Below, one piece after another: positions 1 to 8,510 of a stretch of 64,000 nucleotides of DNA; position 1 is the stretch's first letter; the number at the start of each line of letters is the position of its first letter. The notes under the pieces were generated by a model. It was not told where the DNA came from and ran no database searches. It was given only the letters and a program-made list of their open reading frames with translations. The translations under genes were made by a program, and so were the position numbers. Location: NCBI RefSeq assembly GCF_001748085.1, contig NZ_BBZK01000004.1, forward strand, positions 620,001-684,000, written 5' to 3'. The stretch comes from Streptomyces sp. TP-A0874. Lineage in GTDB: Bacteria; Actinomycetota; Actinomycetes; Streptomycetales; Streptomycetaceae.

Positions 1-66
1 GCCACCGCTGGGAGGCACCCCGGCACCTGACGCCGAGCGCCGATCCACCAGGGTTTCGGGGCGGCC

Positions 67-1299
67 TTAGGCGGCCTCTCGCTCGAAGGGGCAGGTCATA
101 CAGCGCGGTCCGCCCCTGCCGCGGCCCAGTTCGCTGCCCGGGATGTCGATCACCTCGATCCCGTTCCTGCGCAGATACGTGTTCGTGGTGACGTTCCGCT
201 CGTAGGCCACCACCACACCGGGTTCCACCGCCAGCATGTTGCAACCGTCGTCCCACTGCTCACGCTCGGCGGAGTGCACGTCCTGGGTGGCGGTGAGCAC
301 CCTGATGGAGTCCAGCCCGAGCGCGGCGGCGATGGCCCGGTGCATGTGCTCCGGCGGGTGGTCGGTGACCTTCAGGTCGTTGTCGCCCGAGCCGGGTTGG
401 ATGGTGTAGGAGCGCAACATGCCGAGACCGGCGTACTGGGTGAAGGCGTCCCGGTCGATCATCGTCATGACCGTGTCGAGGTGCATCAGGGCCCGCCGTT
501 TCGGCATGTCCAGCGCCACGATGGTGTGCGCCGACCCCGCCGCGAAGAGCCCTCTGGCCAGCATCTCCACCGCCTGCGGGGTGGTCCGCTCACTCATCCC
601 GATCAGCACCGCGCCACCGCCGATGACCAGTACGTCTCCGCCCTCGATGGTGGAGGGATAGTCTTCCTGCCCCTCCGACCAGACGTGGAAGCCGCCGGCC
701 TCCTCCCCTCGGAAGAGCGGATGGTGCCGGTAGATCGCCTCGAAGTGGACGGTCTCCCGCTGGCGGGCGGGCCACCGCATGGCGTTGATCGAGACGCCGT
801 CGTAGATCCAGGCGGAGGTGTCCCGGGTGAAGAGGTGGTTGGGCAGCGGGGCGAGCAGGAAGTCGTCCGGCGCCATGACGTGGAAACGAACCGAGGTCGG
901 CTCGGCGTGGCGCTGGAGGTACTCCCGCTTGGTCACCCCGCCGACCAGCGCCTCCACCAACTCCGGCGTGGGCAGCGCGTCGAAGACCGCCCGCAGGTCA
1001 TCCGTGGCGAGCGGGCCGTACTCCTTCTCGTCGAAGACCCGGTCAAGCACCAGGGCACGGGCCCTGGGAACCTCCAGGGTCTCGGTCAGCAGATCTGCGA
1101 AGAGATGCACCTCCACACCGCGGTCCCGGAGCACGTCGGCGAAGCCGTCGTGCTCCTGGCGGGCGCGCCGTACCCACAGCAGGTCGTCGAAGAGCAGCGC
1201 GTCCTTGTTGCTGGGCGTGAGCCGTTTCAGCTCCAGGTCCGGACGGTGCAGGATGACGCGGCGGAGCCGCCCGACCTCGGAGTCCACATGGAAAACCAT
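67..1299 (-). CDS. arcA: Arginine deiminase
   Basis: Hydrolyses L-arginine to L-citrulline and ammonia, the first step of the arginine deiminase route, in the cytoplasm. The 410 residues match the usual family length. Visible family motifs are FTRD at residues 157-160, EGGD at 219-222, HLD at 273-275 and the C-terminal GGPRCMT with the expected nucleophile Cys400. The ATG start has an AGGA-type ribosome binding site about eight bases upstream. No carbamate kinase, ornithine carbamoyltransferase or arginine/ornithine antiporter gene lies next to it, so it stands alone here, as is common in streptomycetes. The next gene on the same strand (homocysteine methyltransferase) ends 36 bases upstream, so the two may be cotranscribed. 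Confidence 0.95.
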   Translation of the reverse strand: MVFHVDSEVGRLRRVILHRPDLELKRLTPSNKDALLFDDLLWVRRARQEHDGFADVLRDRGVEVHLFADLLTETLEVPRARALVLDRVFDEKEYGPLATDDLRAVFDALPTPELVEALVGGVTKREYLQRHAEPTSVRFHVMAPDDFLLAPLPNHLFTRDTSAWIYDGVSINAMRWPARQRETVHFEAIYRHHPLFRGEEAGGFHVWSEGQEDYPSTIEGGDVLVIGGGAVLIGMSERTTPQAVEMLARGLFAAGSAHTIVALDMPKRRALMHLDTVMTMIDRDAFTQYAGLGMLRSYTIQPGSGDNDLKVTDHPPEHMHRAIAAALGLDSIRVLTATQDVHSAEREQWDDGCNMLAVEPGVVVAYERNVTTNTYLRRNGIEVIDIPGSELGRGRGGPRCMTCPFEREAA

Positions 1300-1335
1300 G
1301 ATTCCATCCTGACCGAGGAGGCCGACTCGCGCGGC

Positions 1336-2337
1336 CTACCGAGCGTTTTCCCCCTTAGTGTCCGGCCGGACGAGCCAGGCGAGTTCGGTGATATCGCCCG
1401 GTCCCACCCGGCAGCAGCCACCGACCAGCCGGGCCCCGGCGTCCTGCCAGCGGTGCACCCGCTCCGGATCGAAGGTCCGGTGGCCGCTCCACCGGGCCGC
1501 CGCCGTGTCCCAGGACTCGCCGCTGTTGGGGTAGACGACCACCGGCTTCCCGCTCTCCGCCGCAAGGGGTACGGCGCGGCTCGCCTCAGCGGGGGTGCAG
1601 CAGTTCACTCCGACAGCGATCACCTGTTCCTCCTCGGCGGCGAGGGCGAAGGCCTCCCCCAGTGGCTGGCCGGCTCGGGTCCGGCCGCCATCGACGGTGT
1701 AGGAGAGCCAGACCGGGACGCCGGTGCCCTCCGCGGCGCGCAGCAGCGCCTCGGCCTCGTCGATGTCCGGCACGGTCTCCAACGCCAGGACGTCGGGGGC
1801 GGCCGAGGCCAGGCTCTCGATCCGCGGACGGTGGAACCGCTCAAGCTCGGCCACCGACAGCCCGTACCGCCCCCGGTACTCACTGCCGTCGGCGAGCATC
1901 GCCCCGTAGGGGCCGACGGAGGCCGCGACCCAGACCTCCGGCTGCCCCCGCTGAGCGCCATGTCCGCTGCGGGTCGACTCTCCGGGCCGGCCGCGGCGGG
2001 CGGAGGCCGCACGTCGGGCCAGCTCGACGCTGCGGCGCAGCAGCCGCGAGGTGTCGGCGGCCGGTAGGCCGCGGTGCGCGAAGCCCTGGTAGCTGGCCTG
2101 GTAGCTGGCCGTGATGAGGACCTGTGCCCCCGCCCGTACGTACGCCGTGTGGGCGGCCTCGATCTGCCGGGGGTCGTCGGCCAGCAGCCGAGCCGACCAG
2201 AGGGCGCCGGAGAGGTCGCAGCCCTGGTCGACCAGCTGGTTGGACAACCCTCCGTCGAGGATGACCGTGCCCTCGGCCAATCCGGCGGCCAGGCTCTGGT
2301 CAGGCCCGGCGGCGAGCCTCCGGTCGGGCAGGTGCAT
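1336..2337 (-). CDS. mmuM: Homocysteine S-methyltransferase
   Basis: Transfers a methyl group from S-methylmethionine or S-adenosylmethionine to homocysteine to give methionine. The 333-residue protein is a complete homocysteine-binding domain: ILDGGLSNQL at residues 26-35, and zinc ligands in VNCCT (Cys246-247) and the C-terminal GGCC (Cys308-309). I start it at the ATG at 2337, which has AGGAG at a good distance. The open frame continues another 67 codons upstream, but that extension is Gly/Arg-rich and does not look like family sequence. Residues about 110-133 form an Arg/Gly-rich insertion of low complexity. It lies just upstream of arcA on the same strand. Confidence 0.93.
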   Translation of the reverse strand: MHLPDRRLAAGPDQSLAAGLAEGTVILDGGLSNQLVDQGCDLSGALWSARLLADDPRQIEAAHTAYVRAGAQVLITASYQASYQGFAHRGLPAADTSRLLRRSVELARRAASARRGRPGESTRSGHGAQRGQPEVWVAASVGPYGAMLADGSEYRGRYGLSVAELERFHRPRIESLASAAPDVLALETVPDIDEAEALLRAAEGTGVPVWLSYTVDGGRTRAGQPLGEAFALAAEEEQVIAVGVNCCTPAEASRAVPLAAESGKPVVVYPNSGESWDTAAARWSGHRTFDPERVHRWQDAGARLVGGCCRVGPGDITELAWLVRPDTKGENAR

Positions 2338-2543
2338 GGCGGGCTCCTGTGCGGTCGCGGCCCCGCTGGTGGGGCCTTCCGTCCGGTGATGAGAGGGCGG
2401 CTCGGGGCGGGGCGGGCGATCGGAGCATGGGCGTCCGTGTGTGGCGGTTCGCTCGGCTCCTCCGGCCGGCCCGAATCCGCCTCGCGCCCCCGCCCCCGTC
2501 GCCCCACCCGCACGGCCTGCCCGACGGCTTGCTCTCATTACCC

Positions 2544-3467
2544 TCAGGCGAGTTGGGGCATCACCTCGGAGGCGATCAGCTCCAGGTGGTCGAGATCGTG
2601 CAGATCGAGCACCTGAAGGTAGATCCGGGAGGAGCCGATGGCGGAGTAGCGACCGATCTTCTCGACGACCTCTGCCGGCGATCCGGCGAGTCCGTTCTCC
2701 TTGAGCTCTTCCACCTCCCTACCGATGGCCGCGGCTCGGCGGGCGACCTCGGCGTCCCCCTTCCCCGCACAGACGACGAGAGCGTTGGAGTACACCAGGT
2801 CGTCGGACTTCCGCCCCTCGGCCTCTGCCGCCGCCCGGACCCTCTCGAACTGCCGCTCGCTGTCCGTGAGACCAGCGAAGGGGATGTTGAACTCGTCGGC
2901 GTACCGGGCCGCCAGCCGAGGGGTGCGGCTGGCGCCGAGGCCACCGACCAGCACCGGCACCTTGCTCTGCGCTGGCTTGGGCAGCGCGGGTGAGTTCTCC
3001 AGTTGGTAGTACTCACCGTCATGGCAGTAGGTGTGGCCCGGCTCTGTGGCCCACAGCCCGGTGACGATCGCCAACTGCTCCTCAAGACGGTCCATCCGCT
3101 CCTTGGGAAAGGGAATGCCGTACGCCCGGTGCTCCTCCTCGAACCAGCCGGCTCCCAGGCCGAACTCCACCCGGCCTCCCGACATGTGGTCCACCTGGGC
3201 CACCTGGATCGCGAGCGGTCCCGGGTGCCGGAACGTGCCGGCGGTCATCAGCGTGCCGAGTCGGATGCGCTCGGTCTCCCGGGCGAGCCCGGCAAGGGTG
3301 ATCCACGCGTCGGTCGGCCCCGGGGAGCCGTCTCCGTCGCCTATGCGCAGATAGTGGTCGGAGCGGAAGAAGGCGCTGAAACCCAGCTCCTCGGCCGTCC
3401 TGGCGATGGTGAGGAGGGTGTCGTAGCTCGCCCCCTGCTGGGGTTCGGTGAAGATGCGCAGGTCCAT
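2544..3467 (-). CDS. LLM-class F420-dependent oxidoreductase
   Basis: A luciferase-like monooxygenase-fold enzyme of 307 residues, most like the actinobacterial subfamily that uses coenzyme F420 rather than FMN. Family hallmarks are the N-terminal strand followed by AEELGFSAFFRSDHY, the RIRLGTLMT strand, GGRVEFGLGAGWFEEEH around residues 97-113, and PVLVGGLG. The substrate cannot be read from the sequence. It ends 206 bases upstream of the start I chose for the homocysteine methyltransferase, so cotranscription is uncertain. An FMN-dependent monooxygenase role remains possible because the cofactor preference is inferred from family resemblance only. Confidence 0.9.
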   Translation of the reverse strand: MDLRIFTEPQQGASYDTLLTIARTAEELGFSAFFRSDHYLRIGDGDGSPGPTDAWITLAGLARETERIRLGTLMTAGTFRHPGPLAIQVAQVDHMSGGRVEFGLGAGWFEEEHRAYGIPFPKERMDRLEEQLAIVTGLWATEPGHTYCHDGEYYQLENSPALPKPAQSKVPVLVGGLGASRTPRLAARYADEFNIPFAGLTDSERQFERVRAAAEAEGRKSDDLVYSNALVVCAGKGDAEVARRAAAIGREVEELKENGLAGSPAEVVEKIGRYSAIGSSRIYLQVLDLHDLDHLELIASEVMPQLA

Positions 3468-3522
3468 GCCCCCATCCTCTCTCTTTGGGCAGCCGCACCA
3501 CGCACGCCGGCCGTCGGAAACG

Positions 3523-4011
3523 TCACGGCGGCCCGGCCACCGGATCCGCCAGCGGGTCGCCCCGCATCCGCTCCCTGACCGTCAGCCGCCGCAGTAGCCC
3601 GTGGATGCGGTCGCCGGCCTCGTCGGCAGCGTCGATGGCCTCGATGCACTGCCAGTAGAGCCACTCCTCGTGCGCGTCACAGGCCACTGCCACCAGCGCC
3701 ATCCCGACCTCGTCGAGGAGTTCCCCGAGGTCCAGTAGCGCCTGCCGGGCTTCCGCGAGCTCCGATAGCCGTGTCGCGCGTATCCCTCCGGTGCGGAGGA
3801 TGGTGTCGGGCAGGGCTCCGGCCGCCCAGCCGCCGGTCTCGATGAGGCCGCGAGCCTCCGCCCGCAGTTCCAACGGTCCGTGTACGGCGATGTGCTGCCC
3901 GATGGCCTCCGCAAGCGCCTGGGCCTGCCATGCCTCCCCGAGGATCTCCAGAGGATCCGTCACGGCGCCCAGCGCCTCTCGTGTGGTTTCGATCAGCCTT
4001 GCCGCGTCCAT
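3523..4011 (-). CDS. DUF6099-like hypothetical protein
   Basis: A helical 162-residue protein that opens with MDAARLIETTREAL and carries the segment EAWQAQALAEAIGQH. I recognise this as a small family found almost only in Streptomyces (DUF6099, from memory). No catalytic motif or membrane segment is visible and I assign no function. An in-frame ATG lies six codons upstream at 4029 but lacks a Shine-Dalgarno sequence, whereas the ATG at 4011 has GAGGGG about nine bases before it. The region upstream carries two copies of an imperfect inverted repeat (listed separately), which may control this gene. Confidence 0.75.
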   Translation of the reverse strand: MDAARLIETTREALGAVTDPLEILGEAWQAQALAEAIGQHIAVHGPLELRAEARGLIETGGWAAGALPDTILRTGGIRATRLSELAEARQALLDLGELLDEVGMALVAVACDAHEEWLYWQCIEAIDAADEAGDRIHGLLRRLTVRERMRGDPLADPVAGPP

Positions 4012-4041
4012 CGCTTCAGCACCCCTCATCCGTTACCAAAC

Positions 4042-4142
4042 CACTACCCAGAGTGATGCACGGATGCCCGTAAGGCCAGAGGTGTTCCGAAATCTGTGGA
4101 CAGAACCGCAGTTGTTGACAACTCCATCACTACTTAGAGTGA
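4042..4142. promoter_or_regulatory. Two copies of a CACTAC-N3-AGTGA inverted repeat
   Basis: The sequences at 4042-4056 (CACTACCCAGAGTGA) and 4128-4142 (CACTACTTAGAGTGA) differ at only two positions and are 86 bases apart. Each is itself an inverted repeat: the second reads TCACT-6-AGTGA with perfect 5-base arms. They sit in the short gap between the MazG-like gene and the DUF6099-like gene, the second copy a few bases past the MazG-like stop codon. Paired operators for a dimeric repressor are the simplest reading; the regulator is unknown. Confidence 0.5.
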
Positions 4143-4144
4143 GG

Positions 4145-4507
4145 TCAGAGCTGTTCGACTCCGCTCGATGAGCTATCAAGCGGGAAGCGGCGCTCGTTCC
4201 GCTCGATCTTCTCCGCCAGCGCCGACAGCGGATCGACCCCCAACACGCTGCAGAACTGGAGGAGGTAGGCCAGCACGTCGGCCACCTCGTCCCGCACCCG
4301 TGCCGCACCGCCCGGGTCCGCCATGACCCCCGCCGACTGCTCGGGCGTGAGCCACTGGAAGATCTCCGTCAGCTCGGCGGCCTCGACGCTCAGCGCCGAG
4401 GCCAGGTTCTTGGGCGTGTGGTACCGCTGCCAGTTCCGCGCCGCGGCGAACGCCGCCAGTCGCGACTGGAGTTCGGAGAGGTCCGGGGGTCGTTGCGAGT
4501 CGGTCAC
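4145..4507 (-). CDS. MazG-like nucleotide pyrophosphohydrolase
   Basis: A 120-residue all-helical protein of the MazG/dCTPase superfamily, expected to hydrolyse a (deoxy)nucleoside triphosphate to the monophosphate and pyrophosphate. The metal-binding acidic pattern is visible: SVEAAELTEIFQW (the EE-type pair on the second helix) and VRDEVADVLAYLLQF (the E-x2-D pair on the third). HTPKNLASAL before the first acidic motif is typical of the short MazG-like house-cleaning enzymes. It starts at a GTG with only a weak Shine-Dalgarno sequence. Substrate cannot be told from sequence. Confidence 0.9.
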   Translation of the reverse strand: MTDSQRPPDLSELQSRLAAFAAARNWQRYHTPKNLASALSVEAAELTEIFQWLTPEQSAGVMADPGGAARVRDEVADVLAYLLQFCSVLGVDPLSALAEKIERNERRFPLDSSSSGVEQL

Positions 4508-4547
4508 GCACCAGGTCTACCACCGGGGCCGGTCAACCACCCGCCCG

Positions 4548-4937
4548 TCAACCGTCGGTGGCGGCTGCGGGCCGGCTCTGCTCCACTTCGGTGCCCGCGG
4601 GACTGAGCAGGAACACATTGGATTCGACCCGGTGCATTCCGGCGCTGAGCCCGAAGACGACCCCGCTGGAGAAGTCCAGGACCCGCTTGGCGGTGTCCGG
4701 CTCGGCGGCGGTGAGATCCAGCAGGACGGGCACCCCTGCGATGATGTTCTCCGCGACTTGGCGGGCGTCGGAGAAGATCTGCACCCGGATCACCACGAAC
4801 TGCCGTAAGTCCTGCTCGCGTTGGCCAGCGGTAGCCTCCTGCTCCGCCCATGCTCCCCAGTCGCGCTCACCGCGCAGCGGCACTACCTGAGCGAGCCCCT
4901 CCCACTGTTCGTCGGTGGCGTCGTGGTGGCCGTTCAC
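4548..4937 (-). CDS. SepF-like cell-division protein
   Basis: A 129-residue protein whose core matches SepF, the FtsZ membrane anchor: VVIRVQIFSDARQVAENI, then VPVLLDLTAAEPDTAKRVLDF, SSGVVFGLSAGMHRVESNVF and the closing LLSPAGTEVE. Streptomycetes carry one housekeeping sepF in the division cluster plus one or more SepF-like paralogues that modulate division. The lack of division genes here suggests a paralogue. The start is a GTG at 4937 preceded by GAGGAGG, which clearly decides against longer readings of the same frame. The N-terminal membrane-targeting helix of canonical SepF is not obvious. Confidence 0.88.
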   Translation of the reverse strand: MNGHHDATDEQWEGLAQVVPLRGERDWGAWAEQEATAGQREQDLRQFVVIRVQIFSDARQVAENIIAGVPVLLDLTAAEPDTAKRVLDFSSGVVFGLSAGMHRVESNVFLLSPAGTEVEQSRPAAATDG

Positions 4938-5029
4938 CGGTCCTCCTCGTCCCCGACCACGTCGGCGAGCGCGTTGCGTGTCCACATTTGGCAACACTAG
5001 TGGCCATCCGGCGCGGATTCGCTTCCGCC

Positions 5030-5504
5030 TCAGGGAGCCTGCCCCGACTCTCCCACAACTGCACCTCCCCGGCGGTAGTCGAACTCCGCCCACACCGTCT
5101 TCCCGGGCCCGACCCGTCTGCGTACGTCCCAGCGGTCGGCGAGGGCGTCGACCAGCACCAGTCCGCGCCCGCACTCCGCGTCCGCGTCGCGGCCGGCGAC
5201 CCTCGGCCGACCCGGATGGGGGTCGGAGACCTCGACCCGCAGAACACCCCGCTCCGTGTCGCAGACGAGCCGTAGCGAGAAGTCACGCCCCCGGAACCCG
5301 GCCACGCAACACGGCGTTGGCACACAGCTCCGCGACGGTGAGCGTGACCGCCTCGCAGAGGCGCGTCCCGGGGGGGGGCAGGCCCCATTCGATGAGTTGC
5401 CGGGCTGCGAGCAGCCGGGCGAGTCGGGCGCCACGCCTGGTGGCGGAGAACCGCTGGGCGAAGGTGCGGGCACTGGTGGGCACTTGGAGATACGGAGCTG
5501 ACAT
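5030..5504 (-). pseudogene. Anti-sigma-type ATP-binding protein, frameshifted
   Basis: A HATPase_c_2 (RsbW-like serine kinase fold) regulatory protein of about 157 residues. It starts at the ATG at 5504 behind GGGAGG, reads TSARTFAQRFSATRRGARLA and VAELCANAVLRGRVPG, then hits a TGA at 5283-5285. The rest (RDFSLRLVC, VEVSDPHPG, ECGRGLVLVDALADRW, GKTVWAEF) lies one frame over. Removing one C from the five-C run at 5288-5292 restores a full reading frame. The intact paralogue at 51935-52408 reads LPGRDFELALRC across the same place, which confirms the shift. It is divergent from the broken HTH gene. A nine-G run lies at 5370-5378. Confidence 0.88.
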
Positions 5505-5547
5505 GCGCCCAGCCTCCCGGCGCCCGAGCCGCTCCGGCAGGCACGAC

Positions 5548-5565
5548 ACCGATACCGATACCGAT
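5548..5565. repeat. Three tandem ACCGAT hexamers
   Basis: Positions 5548-5565 are three exact head-to-tail copies of ACCGAT, located in the 210-base gap between the divergent ATP-binding pseudogene and HTH pseudogene. They may be part of a regulatory site. No equivalent is obvious upstream of the intact paralogous pair at 52409-52553. Confidence 0.45.
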
Positions 5566-5714
5566 CAGGCTGTATCAGCTCACCCACTGGACCGGGTCGG
5601 TCACGGTACGTGAGGATCGCGGTAACTCGGCCCGGGCACAGCGGGACCGGCGGACGATGACGCCCCTCACCGGTCGCACAGCGGACCAGCGGCGGGCGGG
5701 AAAGGCGGTCAGCG

Positions 5715-6566
5715 ATGGCGGTGGAGGGCATCAGCAGGGCGACGGGGGCCGGCAACGAGTCGGATACCTCTGACTCACTCAAGACCTTCGGCGCCGCGCT
5801 GAAGGCATTACGTGACGAGGCGCGCCTGACGCAGGAGCAGTTCGCCCCCAGGGTCCGGTACTCGACCGCCCACATCGCCAAGATCGAGCAGGGCAAACGC
5901 TTCCCGCCGCGGGACCTGCTGGACCGCTCCGAGGAGGTGCTCGGCCCGACGGCGGCTCGGGTGCTCGCCGCGGCGGCGCGGAGTCTGACCCGGAAGGTGG
6001 GGCTCGCCTCCTGGTTCCAGCAGTGGGCGGGCATCGAGGAGGACGGAGGCGCTCTACTCGTATGAGTCGAGCGTCGTTCCCGGGCTGCTGCAACCGGAAC
6101 CGTACATGCGGGGGCTCTTCGAGCGGCGGCTTCCACCGCTCACCGAAGAGCACTTCGAACGCCAGGTGGCGGCCCGCCTGGAGCGTCAGCGACTGCCGGC
6201 GGAACGTCCCAACAGCACCTTCTCCTTCCTGATCGAACAGGCGCTGCTGGAGCGGCGCTTCGGCAGCCGGGAGGTGACCGCGGCACTCCTCGACAACCTG
6301 CTGGAGCAGGGCCGGCGGCGCAATGTGGAGATCCAGGTGATGCGTTGCGCCAGGAGGACCACTCAGGGTTCGAGGGTCCGATGTACCCGGCGGAGACGGC
6401 AGAGCACCGTTGGGTCGGCTACGTCGAGGCCCACGACAGCAGCATGCTGATCACCGATCCGAAAACCGTCAGTGCCATGCTCCAGCGCTATGGCAGGATG
6501 CGCTCACAAGCTCTGAGCCGTCAGGACACCACGAGCCTGCTGGAGCGGATGCGAGGAGCACTATGA
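5715..6566 (+). pseudogene. Scr1-type HTH regulator with two frameshifts
   Basis: An XRE-family helix-turn-helix protein with the C-terminal DUF5753-like domain. The HTH (SLKTFGAALKALRDEARLTQ to IAKIEQGKRFPPRDLL) is intact, but the frame ends with a TGA at 6063-6065. An extra A in the GAGGACGGAG stretch near 6040 shifts the frame. A missing C near 6340 (within ATGCGTTGCG) shifts it back, after which GFEGPMYP, HRWVGYVEAHD and LLERMRGAL read normally to the stop at 6566. The total span is an exact multiple of three, as two compensating shifts require. The paralogue at 52554-53444 reads straight through both positions. The stop overlaps the DUF397 start by ATGA. Confidence 0.88.
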
Positions 6567-6754
6567 GCACCACGGAACCGGCCTGGTTCAAGAGCAGCTA
6601 CAGCGGCGGCGGAGGCGGAAACTGCGTGGAGGTCGCTCTGCGTCCCGGGGCCGTCCTGGTCCGGGACTCCAAGGACACACGGCGGCGCCCGTTGTCGGTC
6701 TCCCCTGAGGCATGGACGGCCTTCACCACGCTCGCGGCCGACTCCGCCGTCTGA
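6563..6754 (+). CDS. DUF397 protein (Scr2-like)
   Basis: A 63-residue DUF397 protein, recognisable by PAWFKSSYSGG, CVEVA and the VLVRDSKD motif. In streptomycetes DUF397 genes sit directly behind Scr1-type HTH genes and the pair behaves as a regulatory module that influences development and antibiotic production. Its ATG overlaps the stop of the upstream HTH gene (ATGA at 6563-6566), implying translational coupling. With the upstream HTH gene frameshifted, this gene may be poorly expressed. It is closely similar to the DUF397 protein at 53441-53629. Confidence 0.92.
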   Translation: MSTTEPAWFKSSYSGGGGGNCVEVALRPGAVLVRDSKDTRRRPLSVSPEAWTAFTTLAADSAV

Positions 6755-7106
6755 GCCCGGCCGCCAGCCGGGCTCCGGACCTCCGCCCCTCGGCGACCGG
6801 CCCGATGCTGTTCGAGGTGCGCCCGAAGTGGCCGTCAGCCCTGAAACCGCAGCGCGCAGGTCTGGCCCACCCGGCAGGACAGGCATCGGGCGCTCAACGG
6901 GCGCCTGGAGCTCGCCCTCCAAGCCTTCCGTATCACCTGCCGAGGGGCGGTGATGGCCCGCTCGTGACAATCGACTTGCTTCGTCGAACGGCTGTGCCAT
7001 GGGTCCGGTCCTGACAGCGACGCGGCGGTGGATACGCTGATGCCCAGAACCCCACCGGGCAGACATAGCTGGTGGAAGCCATAGGCATCGAGCAAACGGG
7101 GAAAAC
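6755..7106. other. Intergenic, 352 bases, nothing recognised
   Basis: Between the DUF397 gene and the lipoprotein gene. Open frames here are uneven in codon bias and match nothing I recognise. The last 100 bases presumably hold the lipoprotein promoter. GGGGA at 7098-7102 serves as the ribosome binding site. Confidence 0.5.
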
Positions 7107-8177
7107 GTGCGCGTAAGTCGAGGAACCATAGGCGTGGTCGGGGCGGGAGTGCTGATGGCGCTCATCGCCGGATGTGGTGGTGAGACGAAGACCGGGGACG
7201 ACAAGGGGACGGACGGCAAGGCCGACTCCGGGTCGACCGCGGCACCCGTCACGGTGCAGACCACCTCCCACGAGGTGACCTTCACCGACACACAGAAGAA
7301 GGAGCACCAACTCGCCGTCGCACCGAAGAGCCTGCTGCGAGGGTCCGCAGCCGACCTGAAGAACACCCGGCTCAGCGACAACCTCAAGGGCACCGTGCCC
7401 TACTACCTCACCGTCTCCTTCACCAACTCCGGCGAGACCGCACTCGACGAGCCCGACCTCGAAAGCAAACTCTCCGTGGTGGGGGCGGACGGACACGCGG
7501 CCAAGGGCATTATGTTCATGGGCGCCGCGAGCCTCCCCAAGCAGTGCGAGAAGGGGAACCCGGAGGAGATTCCCGCCGGGAAGGCGGTGACGGTCTGCAA
7601 GTTGATCATGCTGGACAAGAAGCAGGAGCCGACGACCATCGCCTACACCGATGACGGCAGCGCCACCACACTCTGGGCGGTCGGTGACGGCAAGGGGAAC
7701 TCTGACATGCTGGCGCTCGGCGATCCCTCAGATGCCGTGACCGAGGACTCCAAGAAGAACGCCGTGCCGGTGAAGATCACCCCCAAGAGCGTCCGCGCGG
7801 GGAAGATGGACGACCTGAGCCGGTACAACATCAGCTCCAAGGACAAGAAGGTCGTCCCTTACTACGTGACGATCGAATACCAGAACAACGGCGAGCACGA
7901 CTTGTACCCCTCACTCCAGGACACCTTGACGGTCCGGAGCGCTGCCGGGCAGTTGGTGCAGAAGCTGATCCTCATCGACATCGGCGGACCGGGCCTCTCC
8001 CAGTGCCCGAAGCGCACTCCTGACGGAATGGTCAAGCCGGGCGCCACGGTCACCGAATGCTCGGTCCACCTGGTCACCGAGGGGGACCGCCCCACCGCCC
8101 TTTCCTGGAAGGGGAAGGCCGAGGAGGACGAGAAGGCGGTCATCTGGCAGGTGCCGGCGGAAGCCGCCAAGGGGTAG
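7107..8177 (+). CDS. Secreted lipoprotein with duplicated domain
   Basis: A 356-residue exported lipoprotein. The signal peptide ends in LMALIAGC, a good lipobox with Cys23 as the lipidated residue, followed by a Gly/Lys/Asp-rich linker to about residue 50. The mature part contains two copies of a roughly 115-residue domain. The first runs from LAVAPKSLLRG through VPYYLTVSFTNSG to a Cys pair, and the second from VKITPKSVRAG through VPYYVTIEYQNNG to a Cys pair (SQCPK and TECSV). The fold looks like the DUF4352-type beta-sandwich common in Streptomyces lipoproteins. It starts at GTG 7107. No function can be assigned. A stem-loop follows the stop. Confidence 0.88.
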   Translation: MRVSRGTIGVVGAGVLMALIAGCGGETKTGDDKGTDGKADSGSTAAPVTVQTTSHEVTFTDTQKKEHQLAVAPKSLLRGSAADLKNTRLSDNLKGTVPYYLTVSFTNSGETALDEPDLESKLSVVGADGHAAKGIMFMGAASLPKQCEKGNPEEIPAGKAVTVCKLIMLDKKQEPTTIAYTDDGSATTLWAVGDGKGNSDMLALGDPSDAVTEDSKKNAVPVKITPKSVRAGKMDDLSRYNISSKDKKVVPYYVTIEYQNNGEHDLYPSLQDTLTVRSAAGQLVQKLILIDIGGPGLSQCPKRTPDGMVKPGATVTECSVHLVTEGDRPTALSWKGKAEEDEKAVIWQVPAEAAKG

Positions 8178-8216
8178 CCGCCCCTCGTAGCGGCCCACCA
8201 ACGACCTGAGCGGTGG

Positions 8217-8272
8217 CGAAGCTCCGCCCCTGGGAGCGACTCCCGTAGTCGACTCCATCGGACGGAGCTTCG
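8217..8272. terminator. Stem-loop after lipoprotein gene
   Basis: CGAAGCTCCG at 8217-8226 pairs perfectly with CGGAGCTTCG at 8263-8272, and a small GGGAG-CGA-CTCCC hairpin lies in the loop at 8232-8244. It begins 39 bases past the lipoprotein stop, so a terminator role is likely. The arm GGCGAAGCTCCGCCC recurs in a second hairpin at 17937-17998. Confidence 0.65.
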
Positions 8273-8510
8273 TCGTCTCGGCCGGTGGGCAGCCAGGCCG
8301 ACAGCGCTCCAACAACACGAGCCGGCGGCGGCGTTGCTAGTCGTTGATCCTGGACAGATCTGCTGGCGGCAACTGGACCGCCGGCAGAAGGCCAGCGTCT
8401 TCGACAGCTGCACCGGCTCCTGTTGGCCGAACTGAACGCGGTGGGCGAACTGGAGTGGTCGCGACCCACATCTGGGGAAAAAGTACCCCTATGTCCTTCG
8501 TCAAGCCCTG

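Noticed and set aside
274..2067. Plus-strand open frame spanning arcA and mmuM
   Set aside because: It crosses two well supported minus-strand genes and their intergenic gap and has no recognisable domain.
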